A DNA stretch of 64,000 bases from Methylibium rhizosphaerae (GCF_006386545.1 NZ_SWAR01000002.1:62001-126000); one strand, 5' to 3'. Shown: positions 41,760 to 51,107, numbered from the stretch's first letter. Made by a program: numbers and translations. The notes: generated from the letters alone by a model not told the origin.

Positions 41760-42755
41760 CTACTCCAGCACGATGTTGTGGGCCTTCGCGATGCCCCGGT
41801 AGAACTGGATGCGCTGCTGGATCTCCTGCCGGTACTCGGCCGGCTTCACGTTCTCCGGGACCATCGCACCGCGTTTGCGCCAGGCCTCCTGCGTCTGCGG
41901 GTCGCGCAGCACGGTGCGCATGGCTTCGTAGAGCTGGGCAACGATGGGCTCCGGCGTCCTGGCGGGCGCGGCCAGGCCGGACCACGAGGTGAGGTTCAGG
42001 TCGGGCAGCTTCAGCTCCTCGAAGGTGGGCACGCCGGGCAGTTGCGGCACCCGGATGGGCGACGCCGCCGCCAGTGCACGCAGGCGGCCGTCCTCGATCA
42101 TGCTGAGGTTGGACGACAGGTTGTTCCAGGTCATGTGCACCTGTCCGCCCAGCAGGTCGTTGAGCGCCGGCCCGGCCCCGCGGTACGGGATGTGGGTGAT
42201 GAACACGCCCAGCTTGGCCTTCAGCAGCTCCATGCTCAGGTGCGCCACCGAGCCCTTGCCTGACGAGGCGTAGTTCAGCTTGCCCGGGTTGGCCTTCACG
42301 TACTTCAGGAACTCCGCGAAGTTCTTCACCGGCAGCGCCGGGTTCACCAGCAGCACGTTGGCCAGCCGGTCGATCAACGTGATGGGCGCGAAGTCGTTGA
42401 CCGCGTCATACGGCAGGCTGGCCGACACGGCGGGGTTGACCACATGGGTGGACTGCGACGCGACGATCAGCGTGTGGCCGTCGGGCGGCGCCTTGGCCAC
42501 GTAGGCGGAGCCGATCGCGCCACCCGCGCCGGCCTTGTTCTCCACCAGCACCGGCTGCCCCAGCACCTTGCTCAGCCGGTCGGCGACAGCCCGGCCCGCC
42601 TGGTCCACCGAGCCGCCGGGCGCGAATGGCACCACCAGCGTGATCGGACGGCTCGGGTAGCGCGCAGGTGCCTGGCCCAGCGCAGGCAGGGCGATGGCGC
42701 CGGTGAGGCGGCAGGCGGCGCCGACGAAGCTGCGGCGGCCCATGGAAGTGGTCAT
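41760..42755 (-). CDS. Bug-family (TctC-like) periplasmic binding protein
   Basis: 331-residue tripartite tricarboxylate transporter receptor. A signal peptide with twin Arg (MTTSMGRRSFVGAACRLTGAIALPALGQA) is followed by family motifs YPSRPITLVVPFAPGGSVDQAGR, PVLVENKAGAGGAIGSAYVAKA, PPDGHTLIVAS and VFITHIPYRGAGPALNDLLGGQVHM. No TctA/TctB permease is nearby, as is common for the many Bug proteins of Burkholderiales. It is divergent from a LysR gene that probably controls it. The ligand is likely a carboxylate but undefined. Confidence 0.92.
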   Translation of the reverse strand: MTTSMGRRSFVGAACRLTGAIALPALGQAPARYPSRPITLVVPFAPGGSVDQAGRAVADRLSKVLGQPVLVENKAGAGGAIGSAYVAKAPPDGHTLIVASQSTHVVNPAVSASLPYDAVNDFAPITLIDRLANVLLVNPALPVKNFAEFLKYVKANPGKLNYASSGKGSVAHLSMELLKAKLGVFITHIPYRGAGPALNDLLGGQVHMTWNNLSSNLSMIEDGRLRALAAASPIRVPQLPGVPTFEELKLPDLNLTSWSGLAAPARTPEPIVAQLYEAMRTVLRDPQTQEAWRKRGAMVPENVKPAEYRQEIQQRIQFYRGIAKAHNIVLE

Positions 42756-42851
42756 GACGGCTCCTGTTGAGATGCGAGGCAAGCGTAGGCAGCCCGGGGC
42801 CCATGGGCAAACGACAATCCGGGCTGCACTGATAACCCGATGTAATCGGCC

Positions 42852-43778
42852 ATGCGGTTCAAGTCGCCTTCATTGCCCGAGTTGCATGCCTTCCTGGCGG
42901 TGTGCCAGCTGGGCAGCTTCCGCCAGGCGGCCGACGTGCTGTGCGTCACGCAGGCCGCCGTGAGCCGCGCCGTGCAGCGCCTCGAGCAGCGGCTCGAATG
43001 CACGCTGATCGACCGCTCGGGCGCACGGGTCCAGCCCACGGCGCGAGGCCGTGAATTCCAGGCGCTGGTGGAGCCCCACGTGGCCGGTCTCGAAAACGCC
43101 ATCGGCCAGCTCGGGCTGGGCGCCGCCCGGCGCAAGCTCCGGGTGAGCGTGGTGCCCACGCTGTGTACCCGCTGGCTCGTGCCGCGGCTCGCGAAGTTCT
43201 CCGCCCTGCACCCCGACATCGAGGTGGAGCTGCGGCCCTTCCGCCTCGACGAGGACTTCGCGCGCGACGACGTGGATCTGTGGATCAACCTGAAGCGCCA
43301 TGCGCGAGCCTGGCCGCGCGGCATCCGCGCCCGCTACCTGCTGGGCCGCGAGATCCTCCCGGCCTGCACGCCTGCACTGGCCGGCGGCCTGCGCGAGCCT
43401 CGCGACCTGCTCGGCATCACGCTGCTGCAGCACATCAACTTTCCGGGCAACTGGGCCCTGTGGCTGCACAAGAGCGGCGGGGTGGACACGCCCCCCAGGC
43501 TCGGGCCGGGGTTCGACCTCGGCAACAACCTGATCGCCGCCGCCTGCGCCGGCATGGGCGCCACCGTGATCCAGCCCTGCCTGATCGAGGCGGAGCTGGC
43601 CAGTGGGCAACTGGTGCTGCCGTTCGGCGCGGCCGTCGCCACCGACCGCGGCTACTACCTTTGCAGCCGCGCCGCCCTGGCCGGCAATGCGGCGGCACAG
43701 CGGTTCACCCAGTGGCTGCTCGCCGAGTCGAGGGCCAGCACCCGCCGCTTCGGGCCGGGCTCGCGCGACGCCTCCTGA
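42852..43778 (+). CDS. LysR-family regulator, GcvA-like
   Basis: 308-residue regulator. The helix-turn-helix reads LPELHAFLAVCQLGSFRQAADVLCVTQAAVSRAVQRLE, which with the form of the effector domain (LRVSVVPTLCTRWLVPRLAKFSALHPDIEVELRPF) resembles GcvA-like LysR proteins. It starts at ATG 42852 and is divergent, over a 96-bp gap, from the Bug binding-protein gene, its likely target. It ends 7 bp before the convergent ktrB gene stop. Confidence 0.9.
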   Translation: MRFKSPSLPELHAFLAVCQLGSFRQAADVLCVTQAAVSRAVQRLEQRLECTLIDRSGARVQPTARGREFQALVEPHVAGLENAIGQLGLGAARRKLRVSVVPTLCTRWLVPRLAKFSALHPDIEVELRPFRLDEDFARDDVDLWINLKRHARAWPRGIRARYLLGREILPACTPALAGGLREPRDLLGITLLQHINFPGNWALWLHKSGGVDTPPRLGPGFDLGNNLIAAACAGMGATVIQPCLIEAELASGQLVLPFGAAVATDRGYYLCSRAALAGNAAAQRFTQWLLAESRASTRRFGPGSRDAS

Positions 43779-43785
43779 GCCGGCC

Positions 43786-45147
43786 TCAGCCCAGGTAGAC
43801 CCGCCCTTCGGGGTAGCGGATGGCGTCGGCCGTGCCGCGCGCCAACATGAGCCCCAGCGCCAGCGGCCCGATGCGGCCGAGGAACATGATGACCACCAGC
43901 ACGCCGCGGCCGAAGTCGTCGAGCCGGGTGGTGGTGCCGCGCGACAGCCCGGTGGTGCCGGTGGCCGACACCGCCTCGAACATCAGGTCGAGGAAGCTGC
44001 CTTCCTGGGTGGCCACCAGCAGGAACACGCCGAACATCGCGACGATGAGGCTCAGGAACACCAGCGCCAGCACCCTCAGCATGTCGACCGTGGAGACGGT
44101 GCGGCCGAAGGCCGACGGCGACGTCGAGCCGCGCAGGAAGGCCAGCGTGGCGATGACCAGCACCATGAACGACGACACCTTGATGCCGCCCGCGGTGGAG
44201 GTGCTGCTGCCGCCGATGAACATCTGCGACATGGTCATGAAGGCGGTGGCGTCCGTTAGGGCGCTCACGTCCACCGTGTTGAGGCCGGCGGTGCGGAAAG
44301 ACACCGCCTGGAACAGCGAGACGAGCAGCCGGTCGGCCACGCCCGCATGCTGGCCCAGCGTGCGCGGGTTGTGCCATTCGAGCGCCGCGAACATCACCGT
44401 GGCCCAGACCACCAGCGCGGCCGTGCCCACGAGGGTGAGCCGGGTGTGCAGCGACAGCGCCCGCCAGCGGCGCCGGTTGGCCACCTCGTCGATCACCGAA
44501 AAGCCGATGCTGCCCAGCAGGACCATCGCGATGAGGACGAAGTTCACCCAGCCGTCGGTGGCGTAGCGCACCAGCCCGTCGGGCCACAGCGCGATGCCGG
44601 CGTTGTTGAAGGCCGACACCGCGTGGAAGAGCGCGCGGAACAGACCCTCGCCCCAGCCGAATTCCGGCACGAGGCGCACCGCCAGCGCCAGCGTGCCGGC
44701 GGCCTCGGCTGCCCCCACCACGGCGGCGATCACCACCACCAGGCGCATCAGGTCGCCCAGCGAGGTCTGGTTCAGGTCTTCCTTGAGCACCAGCTGCTGG
44801 CGGATGCCCAGCCGCTGGCCGAGCAGGGCCAGCACCATCACGGTGAAGGTCATGATGCCCAGGCCGCCCAGTTGGATGAACGCCAGCAGCAGCCATTGCC
44901 CGGTGCGGGTGAGGTCGCTGCCGGCGTCCACCACCGCCAAGCCGGTCACGGTGACCGCAGACGCCGCGGTGAACAGCGCCTCCATCCAGGTGAACGGGCG
45001 GGTCGTCACGCCGGGCAGCAACAGCAGGGCGGTGGCCACCACGATGAGCACGAGGAACAGCAGGGCCAGCACCGCGGTGGGCGGCAGGCGGATCACCTGC
45101 CGCTGCGCAGCGGTGAACGGCGCCTCGATGGACGACCAGTGCTTCAA
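43786..45147 (-). CDS. Potassium uptake channel subunit, TrkH/KtrB family
   Basis: 453-residue inner-membrane potassium translocator with four pore repeats. Selectivity loops are seen at SAVTVTGLAVVD, SAFNNAGIAL, SFRTAGLNTVD and SATGTTGLSRG, each with the conserved glycine. IGGSSTSTAGGIKVSS is the flexible intramembrane loop that gates KtrB. Length and the partner fit KtrB better than the longer TrkH (about 480 aa). Its start overlaps the end of the RCK-subunit gene (ATGA). Confidence 0.92.
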   Translation of the reverse strand: MKHWSSIEAPFTAAQRQVIRLPPTAVLALLFLVLIVVATALLLLPGVTTRPFTWMEALFTAASAVTVTGLAVVDAGSDLTRTGQWLLLAFIQLGGLGIMTFTVMVLALLGQRLGIRQQLVLKEDLNQTSLGDLMRLVVVIAAVVGAAEAAGTLALAVRLVPEFGWGEGLFRALFHAVSAFNNAGIALWPDGLVRYATDGWVNFVLIAMVLLGSIGFSVIDEVANRRRWRALSLHTRLTLVGTAALVVWATVMFAALEWHNPRTLGQHAGVADRLLVSLFQAVSFRTAGLNTVDVSALTDATAFMTMSQMFIGGSSTSTAGGIKVSSFMVLVIATLAFLRGSTSPSAFGRTVSTVDMLRVLALVFLSLIVAMFGVFLLVATQEGSFLDLMFEAVSATGTTGLSRGTTTRLDDFGRGVLVVIMFLGRIGPLALGLMLARGTADAIRYPEGRVYLG

Positions 45148-45812
45148 AGCTTCTCTCGCGAGAAGCGCCGCAGCGCCGCCAGCGTGCCCAGCAGCACCAG
45201 CCGGTCGCCGCGGCGCAGGGGGCGCTGCTGCAGGTCGCCGGTGGTGGCAGGCTCGCCTTCACGCTTTGCAGCCAGCACGCCGACACCGTAGTCCTCTGCG
45301 AGCCTGAGCGTCGCGGCCGTCTGGCCGTCGAGCGCCTGCGGCACCTCGAGCTCGACGATGTAGTCGTCGCCGCCCAGCGCGATGTAGTCGAGCACGTGCG
45401 GATAGATCATCGTGCGTGCCACGTGCACGCCCACGTGGTGCTCCGGGTTCACGATGCGGTCGGCGCCCAGCCGCTCGAGGATGCGGTGGTGCACCGGGGA
45501 AGCCGCCTTCACCCAGATGCAGGGCACGCCCAGGCTCTTGAGCGCCAGCGTGCACAGGATGTTGGATTCGAGGTCCTCACCGATGGCGACGACCGCGCCG
45601 TCGTGGTCGGCCACGCCCAGCTCGCGCAGCACCTTCTCGTCCTGCGCGTCGGCGATCACTGCATGCGACAGTTCCTCGGCGATGCGGTTGACGTGTTCGT
45701 CATTGCGGTCGATGCCCAGGACCTCATTGCCCAGGCGCTCGAGCTCGCGAGCGACCGTGCTGCCGAAGGTGCCCAGGCCGATGACGGTGTACTTGAGTTT
45801 GCTCATGCGCAT
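45144..45812 (-). CDS. RCK-domain regulatory subunit, TrkA/KtrA family
   Basis: 222-residue cytoplasmic nucleotide-binding subunit. It has one Rossmann RCK domain (YTVIGLGTFGSTVARELERLG, then the acidic IDRND end of beta 2, and GEDLESNILCTLALKSLGV) and a C-terminal RCK_C domain (VGVLAAKREGEPATTGDLQQRPLRRGDRLVLLG). The single-RCK layout is KtrA-like, unlike E. coli TrkA, which has two. It likely forms the octameric ring that gates the partner channel through ATP/ADP or NAD(H). ATG 45812 or 45806 may be the start. Confidence 0.92.
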   Translation of the reverse strand: MRMSKLKYTVIGLGTFGSTVARELERLGNEVLGIDRNDEHVNRIAEELSHAVIADAQDEKVLRELGVADHDGAVVAIGEDLESNILCTLALKSLGVPCIWVKAASPVHHRILERLGADRIVNPEHHVGVHVARTMIYPHVLDYIALGGDDYIVELEVPQALDGQTAATLRLAEDYGVGVLAAKREGEPATTGDLQQRPLRRGDRLVLLGTLAALRRFSREKL

Positions 45813-45855
45813 CTATCGATGGGTCCATCTTTGTCAGTGAGTCGAAGGGGCGACC

Positions 45856-46647
45856 TTACCCGCCTTTCCTGCGCGGCATCGCAGTGCCCGGCTCCTCGAT
45901 CGGATAGCGATGCGGCGCCCAATACCGCCCGATGGGCGCGTGGCCGCGGGCGTGCTCGAAGAAGTCCTGCCAGTAGCGCGCGGCCACCCAGATGGCCTCC
46001 GGGCACGAGGCCCGCGCCTCCAGCCCCGGCGTGAGGTCGAGGTTGGCCGCCGCGCACACGGTCTCGAGCATGCAGGCCGAGGGCAGTCCGAAGTTGTCGT
46101 GCAGCGGGTTCGGCGTGCGCGCCGCCCCCCAGGCGAAGGCGAGCCAGCGCAGCACGTGCTCCAGCGCATCGAGCGTGGAGCGCGACTTGCGAAAGCGCTG
46201 CACCGCCTCGAGGATCCTGGCCTGCGGCACCGGCAGCGCGATCAACGCGATGTTGGGGTAGCGCCGGGTGTCGTCGAAGTGCCGCAACGGGCGCACCACC
46301 ACGCCGTTGTTGCGGGTCGAGAAGTCGGGCCCCTCGGGCTGCACCAGCGGCACGTGGATCGCCCGGGCGCCGGCCACGCTGTTGGCCTTGAGCTCCACCA
46401 GGATGGCCTCCGACCAGAACGAGGGCAGCATGTCGCTGCGCAGGTGCGACTGCGCAATGCGCAGCCGGAAGGCCATGGTGTCGGAGCCGCCCAGCAGCAC
46501 CACGTAGCTCCAGTCGCTGCTGCCGCCCGTGTCCATCTGCGCCACCGCCCGTTCGCCCCATTGCGTGTTGCTTTCGGCGAGCGGCCGCTCCAGCGGCGTG
46601 AACAGCGGGTTGGCGGTCTTCGATGTCGAACGGGCTTGCCTGAGCAT
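45856..46647 (-). CDS. Conserved protein of unknown function beside a PhoD-like phosphatase
   Basis: 263-residue soluble protein that I do not recognise. It begins MLRQARSTSKTANPLFTPLERPLAES and contains VVLLGGSDTMAFRLRIAQSHLR, SFWSEAILVELKANSVAGA, a conserved-looking HVPLVQPEGPDFSTRNNGVV, and ends in APHRYPIEEPGTAMPRRKGG. No signal peptide, membrane segment or known catalytic motif is visible. The stretch RPLRHFDDTRRYPNIALIALP looks like the edge of an alpha/beta domain. It begins 18 bp after the phosphatase gene on the same strand and is probably co-transcribed with it. Confidence 0.8.
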   Translation of the reverse strand: MLRQARSTSKTANPLFTPLERPLAESNTQWGERAVAQMDTGGSSDWSYVVLLGGSDTMAFRLRIAQSHLRSDMLPSFWSEAILVELKANSVAGARAIHVPLVQPEGPDFSTRNNGVVVRPLRHFDDTRRYPNIALIALPVPQARILEAVQRFRKSRSTLDALEHVLRWLAFAWGAARTPNPLHDNFGLPSACMLETVCAAANLDLTPGLEARASCPEAIWVAARYWQDFFEHARGHAPIGRYWAPHRYPIEEPGTAMPRRKGG

Positions 46648-46665
46648 GGGGCTCCTCCTCGTGCT

Positions 46666-48120
46666 TCAACTGCTGCGCAGGGGAATGCGCTCGGTGGATT
46701 GCGACTTCGCGATCGCCTTGTCGGGGTGGACGGCGTAGTAGGTGGCCTGGAAGTCGACGCCGTTGCCGGCGCGCGAGAACGACAGCACCGCCACCTGGTC
46801 GCCGCGCTGCTTGAACAGGGTGCGCAGCCCGAAGCGGCGGTTGTCGCCGAAGCGCTCGGGCACGTCTTCCGGCTCGGTGTGGCGCGGCCAGGGCGGCGGC
46901 TTGCCGAAGATGCCGCGCACCCCGGCCCACGACTCGCGCGCCGCGTCGGCAAAGGGCACGCGGATCAGCCGCGACGGCGAGCAGATCACCTCATGGAGCA
47001 GCGTGCGGCCGCTGCGCAGGTCGGTGCCGCTGGCCACCCGGCCCCAGTGCACGTCGCCGGTGATGTAGAGCACCGGCACGCCGGCATCGGCCAGCCGCTC
47101 GATGGCACGGTACAGCGGGTGGAACTGCTCGTAGTTGGCCAGCTCCGCGTCGACGTTGCGCTTGTCGGACTCGCGCTGCGGCGCGTCGATGAACAAGGCC
47201 TGGCCCGACGCGAGCAGCCCCACGGCCGGCTGCCCCGCCGCCCGGGCCGCCAGCAGGTCGGCGGCCCACTGCTCCACCGCCGCCATGGTTTCCTCGCTCA
47301 TCAGCCGCTCGAACCTGTCATCGCGCCGGCACCGTGTGTCGATGAGCAGCAGCTTCAGCGGCTCGACGTCGATGCGCTGGGCGCCATGGGCGCCGGTGCG
47401 CTGGTAGTCGTCGTACAGGGCCAGCGCGGCATCGGCCCAGCGCCTGCGCACCGCGCCGCGCCAGGTGTTGGGCAGCTGCTTCTGCTCGAAAGGGTAGTTG
47501 TTCCAGAACTCGTGGTCGTCGGGCAGGCAGGCCACCGGCGCGCGCGCCAGCACCGGCCCCAGCCCGGCGATGCCGAGCGCCGACGAGGCCCAGTTGCGGC
47601 GGTACTTCTCGCCCAGGCGCTGCGACAGCGCCGGCTCGGTTTCCGGCAGGTCCTCGAACAGCGGCAGGTCGAGGTACACCTGGTCGCCCAGCATGAGCGT
47701 GAGCTGCGGCGAACGCTGGATCTGCGACACGATGGTGCCCAGCAGGCCGCTCGCGTCTTCAGGCTGGAAGTAGCACGAGCACAGCAGGATGTTGAAGCTG
47801 CCGTCGAGCACCTGCGGCACCGCATGGGGCAGCGCGGGCGTGACCAGCTCGTGGCGCCAGGCACCGGCCTGGACCTCCACCCGGTAGGGCCGCCCGGGCT
47901 GCGGCACCACGAAGCTGAACACGCCGCGGTGGTTCGCCGGCAGGCCGCCGGGGCCGGTGGTGCGGTCGCGTATGGGGGTCAGCGCCGGCGCGCCCAGCGG
48001 TGTGGCCGGCTGTCCGTCGATGCGAAACGCCAGCGGCGGCGGCTGCTCGGTGTCGAACAGGCCGACCCACAGCCGGATCAGGCCGGGTTCGGCTGCCTGG
48101 GCATACGCAGCAAGACTCAT
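46666..48120 (-). CDS. PhoD-like metallophosphatase
   Basis: 484-residue protein of the alkaline phosphatase D / metallophosphoesterase group. Metal-ligand motifs: SCYFQPED, LMLGDQVYLDLP (GDQxY), LPDDHEFWNNYP (DDHE), LYITGDVHWGRVASG (GDVHW). The N-terminal 110 residues form a beta-sandwich-like domain. No signal peptide is evident, unlike secreted PhoD, so it may act in the cytoplasm. Substrates may be phosphodiesters or nucleotides; nothing in the sequence decides this. It is followed by the unknown gene above. Confidence 0.86.
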   Translation of the reverse strand: MSLAAYAQAAEPGLIRLWVGLFDTEQPPPLAFRIDGQPATPLGAPALTPIRDRTTGPGGLPANHRGVFSFVVPQPGRPYRVEVQAGAWRHELVTPALPHAVPQVLDGSFNILLCSCYFQPEDASGLLGTIVSQIQRSPQLTLMLGDQVYLDLPLFEDLPETEPALSQRLGEKYRRNWASSALGIAGLGPVLARAPVACLPDDHEFWNNYPFEQKQLPNTWRGAVRRRWADAALALYDDYQRTGAHGAQRIDVEPLKLLLIDTRCRRDDRFERLMSEETMAAVEQWAADLLAARAAGQPAVGLLASGQALFIDAPQRESDKRNVDAELANYEQFHPLYRAIERLADAGVPVLYITGDVHWGRVASGTDLRSGRTLLHEVICSPSRLIRVPFADAARESWAGVRGIFGKPPPWPRHTEPEDVPERFGDNRRFGLRTLFKQRGDQVAVLSFSRAGNGVDFQATYYAVHPDKAIAKSQSTERIPLRSS

Positions 48121-48121
48121 G

Positions 48122-48144
48122 GGGCCGGATCATTGCACCGGCCC
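48122..48144 (-). terminator. Hairpin after the inositol dehydrogenase pair
   Basis: GGGCCGG (48122-48128) pairs with CCGGCCC (48138-48144), loop of 9 nt, 26 nt after the last dehydrogenase stop on the minus strand. There is no T-run. It probably separates the inositol genes from the phosphatase pair. Confidence 0.45.
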
Positions 48145-48169
48145 GCGGCTTGTCCAACCCTCTCGAGGG

Positions 48170-49189
48170 TCAGACCGCCTCGACCTGCCCGCTGCGCAGC
48201 GACCGGGTGATGGCCAGCCCGATGCGGGTGGCCTCGGTGGCATCGGCCAGCGTGAGCGGCAAGGCCCGCTCGCCGCGGCAGGCATCGACGAAGGCCTGCA
48301 TTTCGGCGGCAAAGGCGCCTTCGAAGCGCTCGAAGAAGTCGGCCAGTGCCACATGCCGCACGCCATGCGCGTCGCTCGTGACCACGCGGTCGCGCGCCGC
48401 GCCGTGGCCCACCAGCAGCTTGCCTTGCGTGCCGATGACCTCGGTGCTGGTCTCGTGGCCGTGGGCAAAGGTGCGCGAGGCATAGAACACCGCCCGGGCG
48501 CCGCCTTCGAACTCCACCGTCGCGAAACCGTTGTCCACGTCGCCGAGGGGCTCGAGGCCCTTGTGGATCGCCACGGTGCCGGTGGCGAACGCACGCTCGG
48601 CCCTGGGGTTGCCGAGCATCCAGCGGGCCAGGTCGATGTCGTGCACGCTGCAGTCCATGAACAGGCCGCCAGAGGTGGGTGCGAAGCGGATGAAGGCGCC
48701 GGACTCGTCGTTGCGGTCGCAGGTCTGCGACCGCACGATGAAGGCGCGGCCGATCCCGCCCGCATCGACCGCCGCCTTGGCCTGTGCATAGCTCGCGTCG
48801 AAGCGCCGCACGAAACCGACCATCGCGACCTGCCGCGGGTGCTCACGCGCCGCCGCCTCGACGCGTTCGCAGTCCGGCAGGTCGAGCGCCAGCGGCTTTT
48901 CGACGAAGACATGCTTGCCGGCCTGGAGCGCCGCGATGACCTGGTCGGCATGCAGCGAGGTCGGCGTGACCAGCACCACCGCATCGAGCCCCGGGTCGTT
49001 CACGAACCGCTCGAAGCTCTCATGCAGGCGGCCCACGCCCAATTGCGAGGCCGCCCGCTGCAGCTCCGCCGGCACCGGGCTGCAGGCCGCCGCCAGGTCG
49101 CAATGCCGGGTGCGCAGCGCCAGGTTCTCGGCATGCCGCCAGCCCAGCCGGCCCAGGCCGGCGATGCCGACCCTGAGGCGGGCGCCCAT
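48170..49189 (-). CDS. Gfo/Idh/MocA-family oxidoreductase (inositol dehydrogenase-like)
   Basis: 339-residue NAD(P)-dependent sugar/inositol dehydrogenase type. The nucleotide fold is LRVGIAGLGRLGWRHAENLAL; the catalytic-lysine motif is HVFVEKPLALD; the C-terminal domain has GGLFMDCSVHDIDLARWMLG with the conserved D and H (HDIDLARW). Its ATG stands 1 bp after the stop of a second Gfo/Idh gene. Context with iol genes points to oxidation of an inositol isomer, for example myo-, scyllo- or chiro-inositol. Confidence 0.88.
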   Translation of the reverse strand: MGARLRVGIAGLGRLGWRHAENLALRTRHCDLAAACSPVPAELQRAASQLGVGRLHESFERFVNDPGLDAVVLVTPTSLHADQVIAALQAGKHVFVEKPLALDLPDCERVEAAAREHPRQVAMVGFVRRFDASYAQAKAAVDAGGIGRAFIVRSQTCDRNDESGAFIRFAPTSGGLFMDCSVHDIDLARWMLGNPRAERAFATGTVAIHKGLEPLGDVDNGFATVEFEGGARAVFYASRTFAHGHETSTEVIGTQGKLLVGHGAARDRVVTSDAHGVRHVALADFFERFEGAFAAEMQAFVDACRGERALPLTLADATEATRIGLAITRSLRSGQVEAV

Positions 49190-49190
49190 G

Positions 49191-50183
49191 TCAGCCCAGC
49201 CGCACCGGCTGGCCGGTGCGCATGGACTCGGCAGCCGCATCGGCCAGGCGCTGCGCGGCCACGCCGTCTTCCACCGTGGTGCGGAACGGCTTGCCGTCCT
49301 GCAGCCGCTCGAAGAAGTGGGTGACCTCGAGCCGGTAGGCCTCGCGGTAGCGCTGCAGGAAGAAATGCTCCGGGTTGTCGTGGCTCGTGCCGGCCGACGT
49401 GGCCAGCGTCACCTCGGTGGGCTTGTGGTTGCCGCAGGCGAGCAGGCCCTTGGAGCCCAGCACCTCGAAGCGCTGGTCGTAGCCGTAGGCGGCGCGCCGG
49501 GTGGTGTTGATCTGGCACAACCGCCCCTGCTTCGTGCGGATCGTCACCGCCGTGCTGTCCACGTCGCCCGCCTCGGCGATGGCAGGGTCGGTGAGGCACG
49601 AACCGGTGGCGCTGAGCCAAACCGCCTCGTCGCCCAGGATCCAGCGGAACACGTCGAAGTCATGGATCAGCATGTCGCGGAAGATGCCGCCGGACTGCCG
49701 GATGTAGTCCACCGGCGGCGCGCCGGGGTCGCGGCTGGTGATGACCAGCATCTCGGGCGTGCCGATCTCGCCGGCATCGAGCCTTTCCTTCGCGGCATTG
49801 AAGGTCGGGTCGAAGCGGCGCTGGAAGCCGATCATGCAGGCCACGCCGGCCTCGGCCACCGCGCGGGCGCAAGCCTGTGCGCGATCCACCGACAGGTCCA
49901 CCGGCTTCTCGCAGAAGATGTGCTTGCGCGCCGCCGCGGCCCGGGTGATGAGCTCGCTGTGGGTGGTGGTGGGCGAGGCGATCGCCACCACGTCGATGCT
50001 GGCATCGGCGAACACCGCATCGATGCTCGAGGCGACCTGGGCCCCATGGCGGCCGGCGAGTTCGCGCGCGGCGTCGGCCATCGGGTCGCTCACCAGGGCG
50101 AGCTCCACCCCGGGCAGGGCGGCAAGGTTGGCGGCGTGGATGCGGCCGATGCGGCCGGCGCCGAAGAGGGCAACGCGTTTCAT
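49191..50183 (-). CDS. iolG: Inositol 2-dehydrogenase (Gfo/Idh/MocA family)
   Basis: 330-residue enzyme expected to oxidise myo-inositol to 2-keto-myo-inositol with NAD+. Signature parts: VALFGAGRIGRIHAANLA, HIFCEKPVDLS (catalytic Lys), MIGFQRRFDPTF, and GGIFRDMLIHDFDVFRWILGD with the D/H pair. These match IolG proteins well. It follows the RpiR regulator gene with almost no gap and is divergent from the importer and iolCDEB genes. Which of the two neighbouring dehydrogenases is the main myo-inositol enzyme is inferred from similarity. Confidence 0.88.
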   Translation of the reverse strand: MKRVALFGAGRIGRIHAANLAALPGVELALVSDPMADAARELAGRHGAQVASSIDAVFADASIDVVAIASPTTTHSELITRAAAARKHIFCEKPVDLSVDRAQACARAVAEAGVACMIGFQRRFDPTFNAAKERLDAGEIGTPEMLVITSRDPGAPPVDYIRQSGGIFRDMLIHDFDVFRWILGDEAVWLSATGSCLTDPAIAEAGDVDSTAVTIRTKQGRLCQINTTRRAAYGYDQRFEVLGSKGLLACGNHKPTEVTLATSAGTSHDNPEHFFLQRYREAYRLEVTHFFERLQDGKPFRTTVEDGVAAQRLADAAAESMRTGQPVRLG

Positions 50184-50184
50184 C

Positions 50185-51075
50185 TCAAGCGAGCTCCGAA
50201 GAAGAACGGGACGACGAGGACGAGCTGGGCTGGTAGTCCAGCTCGAGGTGGTAGGCCAGCGCAATGAACAGGCTCTGCGCCAGGCACATGGTGTTGGTGA
50301 GCGAGCGGAAGCCGAAGGTGCTGCTTTCCTGCACCAGCAGCACCGCGCTGGCGTCGCGCGCCACCGGGCTCATGCGGCTGTCGGTGATGGCGATGAGGCG
50401 CGCGCCGCGCGCGAGCGCCGTTTCACAGCAGAACTGCGTTTCCTCGGCATACGGCGCGAACGAGACGGCGATCACCACGTCGCCCGGCTTCACGCCGCGC
50501 ATCTGCCCTTCATGCATGCTGCCGATCGCGGTGACCTGGTGGACCGGCTTGTCGGTGTGCTGCAGCGCATACGCCAGATAGGCGGCCACCGCATACGAAC
50601 GCCGCGTGCCCAGGATCCACACCGAGGGCGCCTCGGCCAGCAGGTCCACCGCCGCGGTGAAGGCCGAGCTGTGCAGGTCGCGCTGCAGCTCCTGCATGCC
50701 GGCGATGCTGCCGCCGATGAATTCGTGCGCGATGTCGGCGCTCGACAGCCGCCCCTGTGCGGTGTCGATCACCTGGCGGATGCGCGCCTGGTAGTTGCGG
50801 CTGGGCGCGATCTGCTGCGCGATGCCCTCGCGGAAGATTTTTTGCATCTCGGAGTAGCCGGAGAAACCGAAATGCTTCGCGAAGCGGATCACCGCCGATG
50901 GCTGGACCTCGCAGCGCTCGGCCACGTCTTGGATGCGCTCGAGCGCCAGATGGTCGCGATGCCGCTCCACGTAGTTGGCTATCACTTTCAGCTGGCGGCT
51001 CAGTTTTTCGTAGTCGGCGCTGATCTTCTTCAGCAGCTCGTCGACCGTGGTGATGGCGGGAGGCGGGGTTCTCAT
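50185..51075 (-). CDS. RpiR/MurR-family regulator of the inositol genes
   Basis: 296-residue regulator. The N-terminal helix-turn-helix is in LERIQDVAERCEVQPSAVIRFAKHFGFSGYSEMQKIFREG (about 43-82). The C-terminal SIS domain (about 125-265) reads VDLLAEAPSVWILGTRRSYAVAAYLAYAL and PGDVVIAVSFAPYAEET, which binds phosphorylated sugars. It ends in a serine-rich tail. Divergent from the inositol importer over an AT-rich 179-bp gap, it is the likely iol repressor, with a phosphorylated inositol catabolite as effector (inferred by analogy with other IolR-type RpiR proteins). Confidence 0.9.
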   Translation of the reverse strand: MRTPPPAITTVDELLKKISADYEKLSRQLKVIANYVERHRDHLALERIQDVAERCEVQPSAVIRFAKHFGFSGYSEMQKIFREGIAQQIAPSRNYQARIRQVIDTAQGRLSSADIAHEFIGGSIAGMQELQRDLHSSAFTAAVDLLAEAPSVWILGTRRSYAVAAYLAYALQHTDKPVHQVTAIGSMHEGQMRGVKPGDVVIAVSFAPYAEETQFCCETALARGARLIAITDSRMSPVARDASAVLLVQESSTFGFRSLTNTMCLAQSLFIALAYHLELDYQPSSSSSSRSSSELA

Positions 51076-51107
51076 GAGGGCACGCTTGTTCGACCTTGGG
51101 CGCCATT

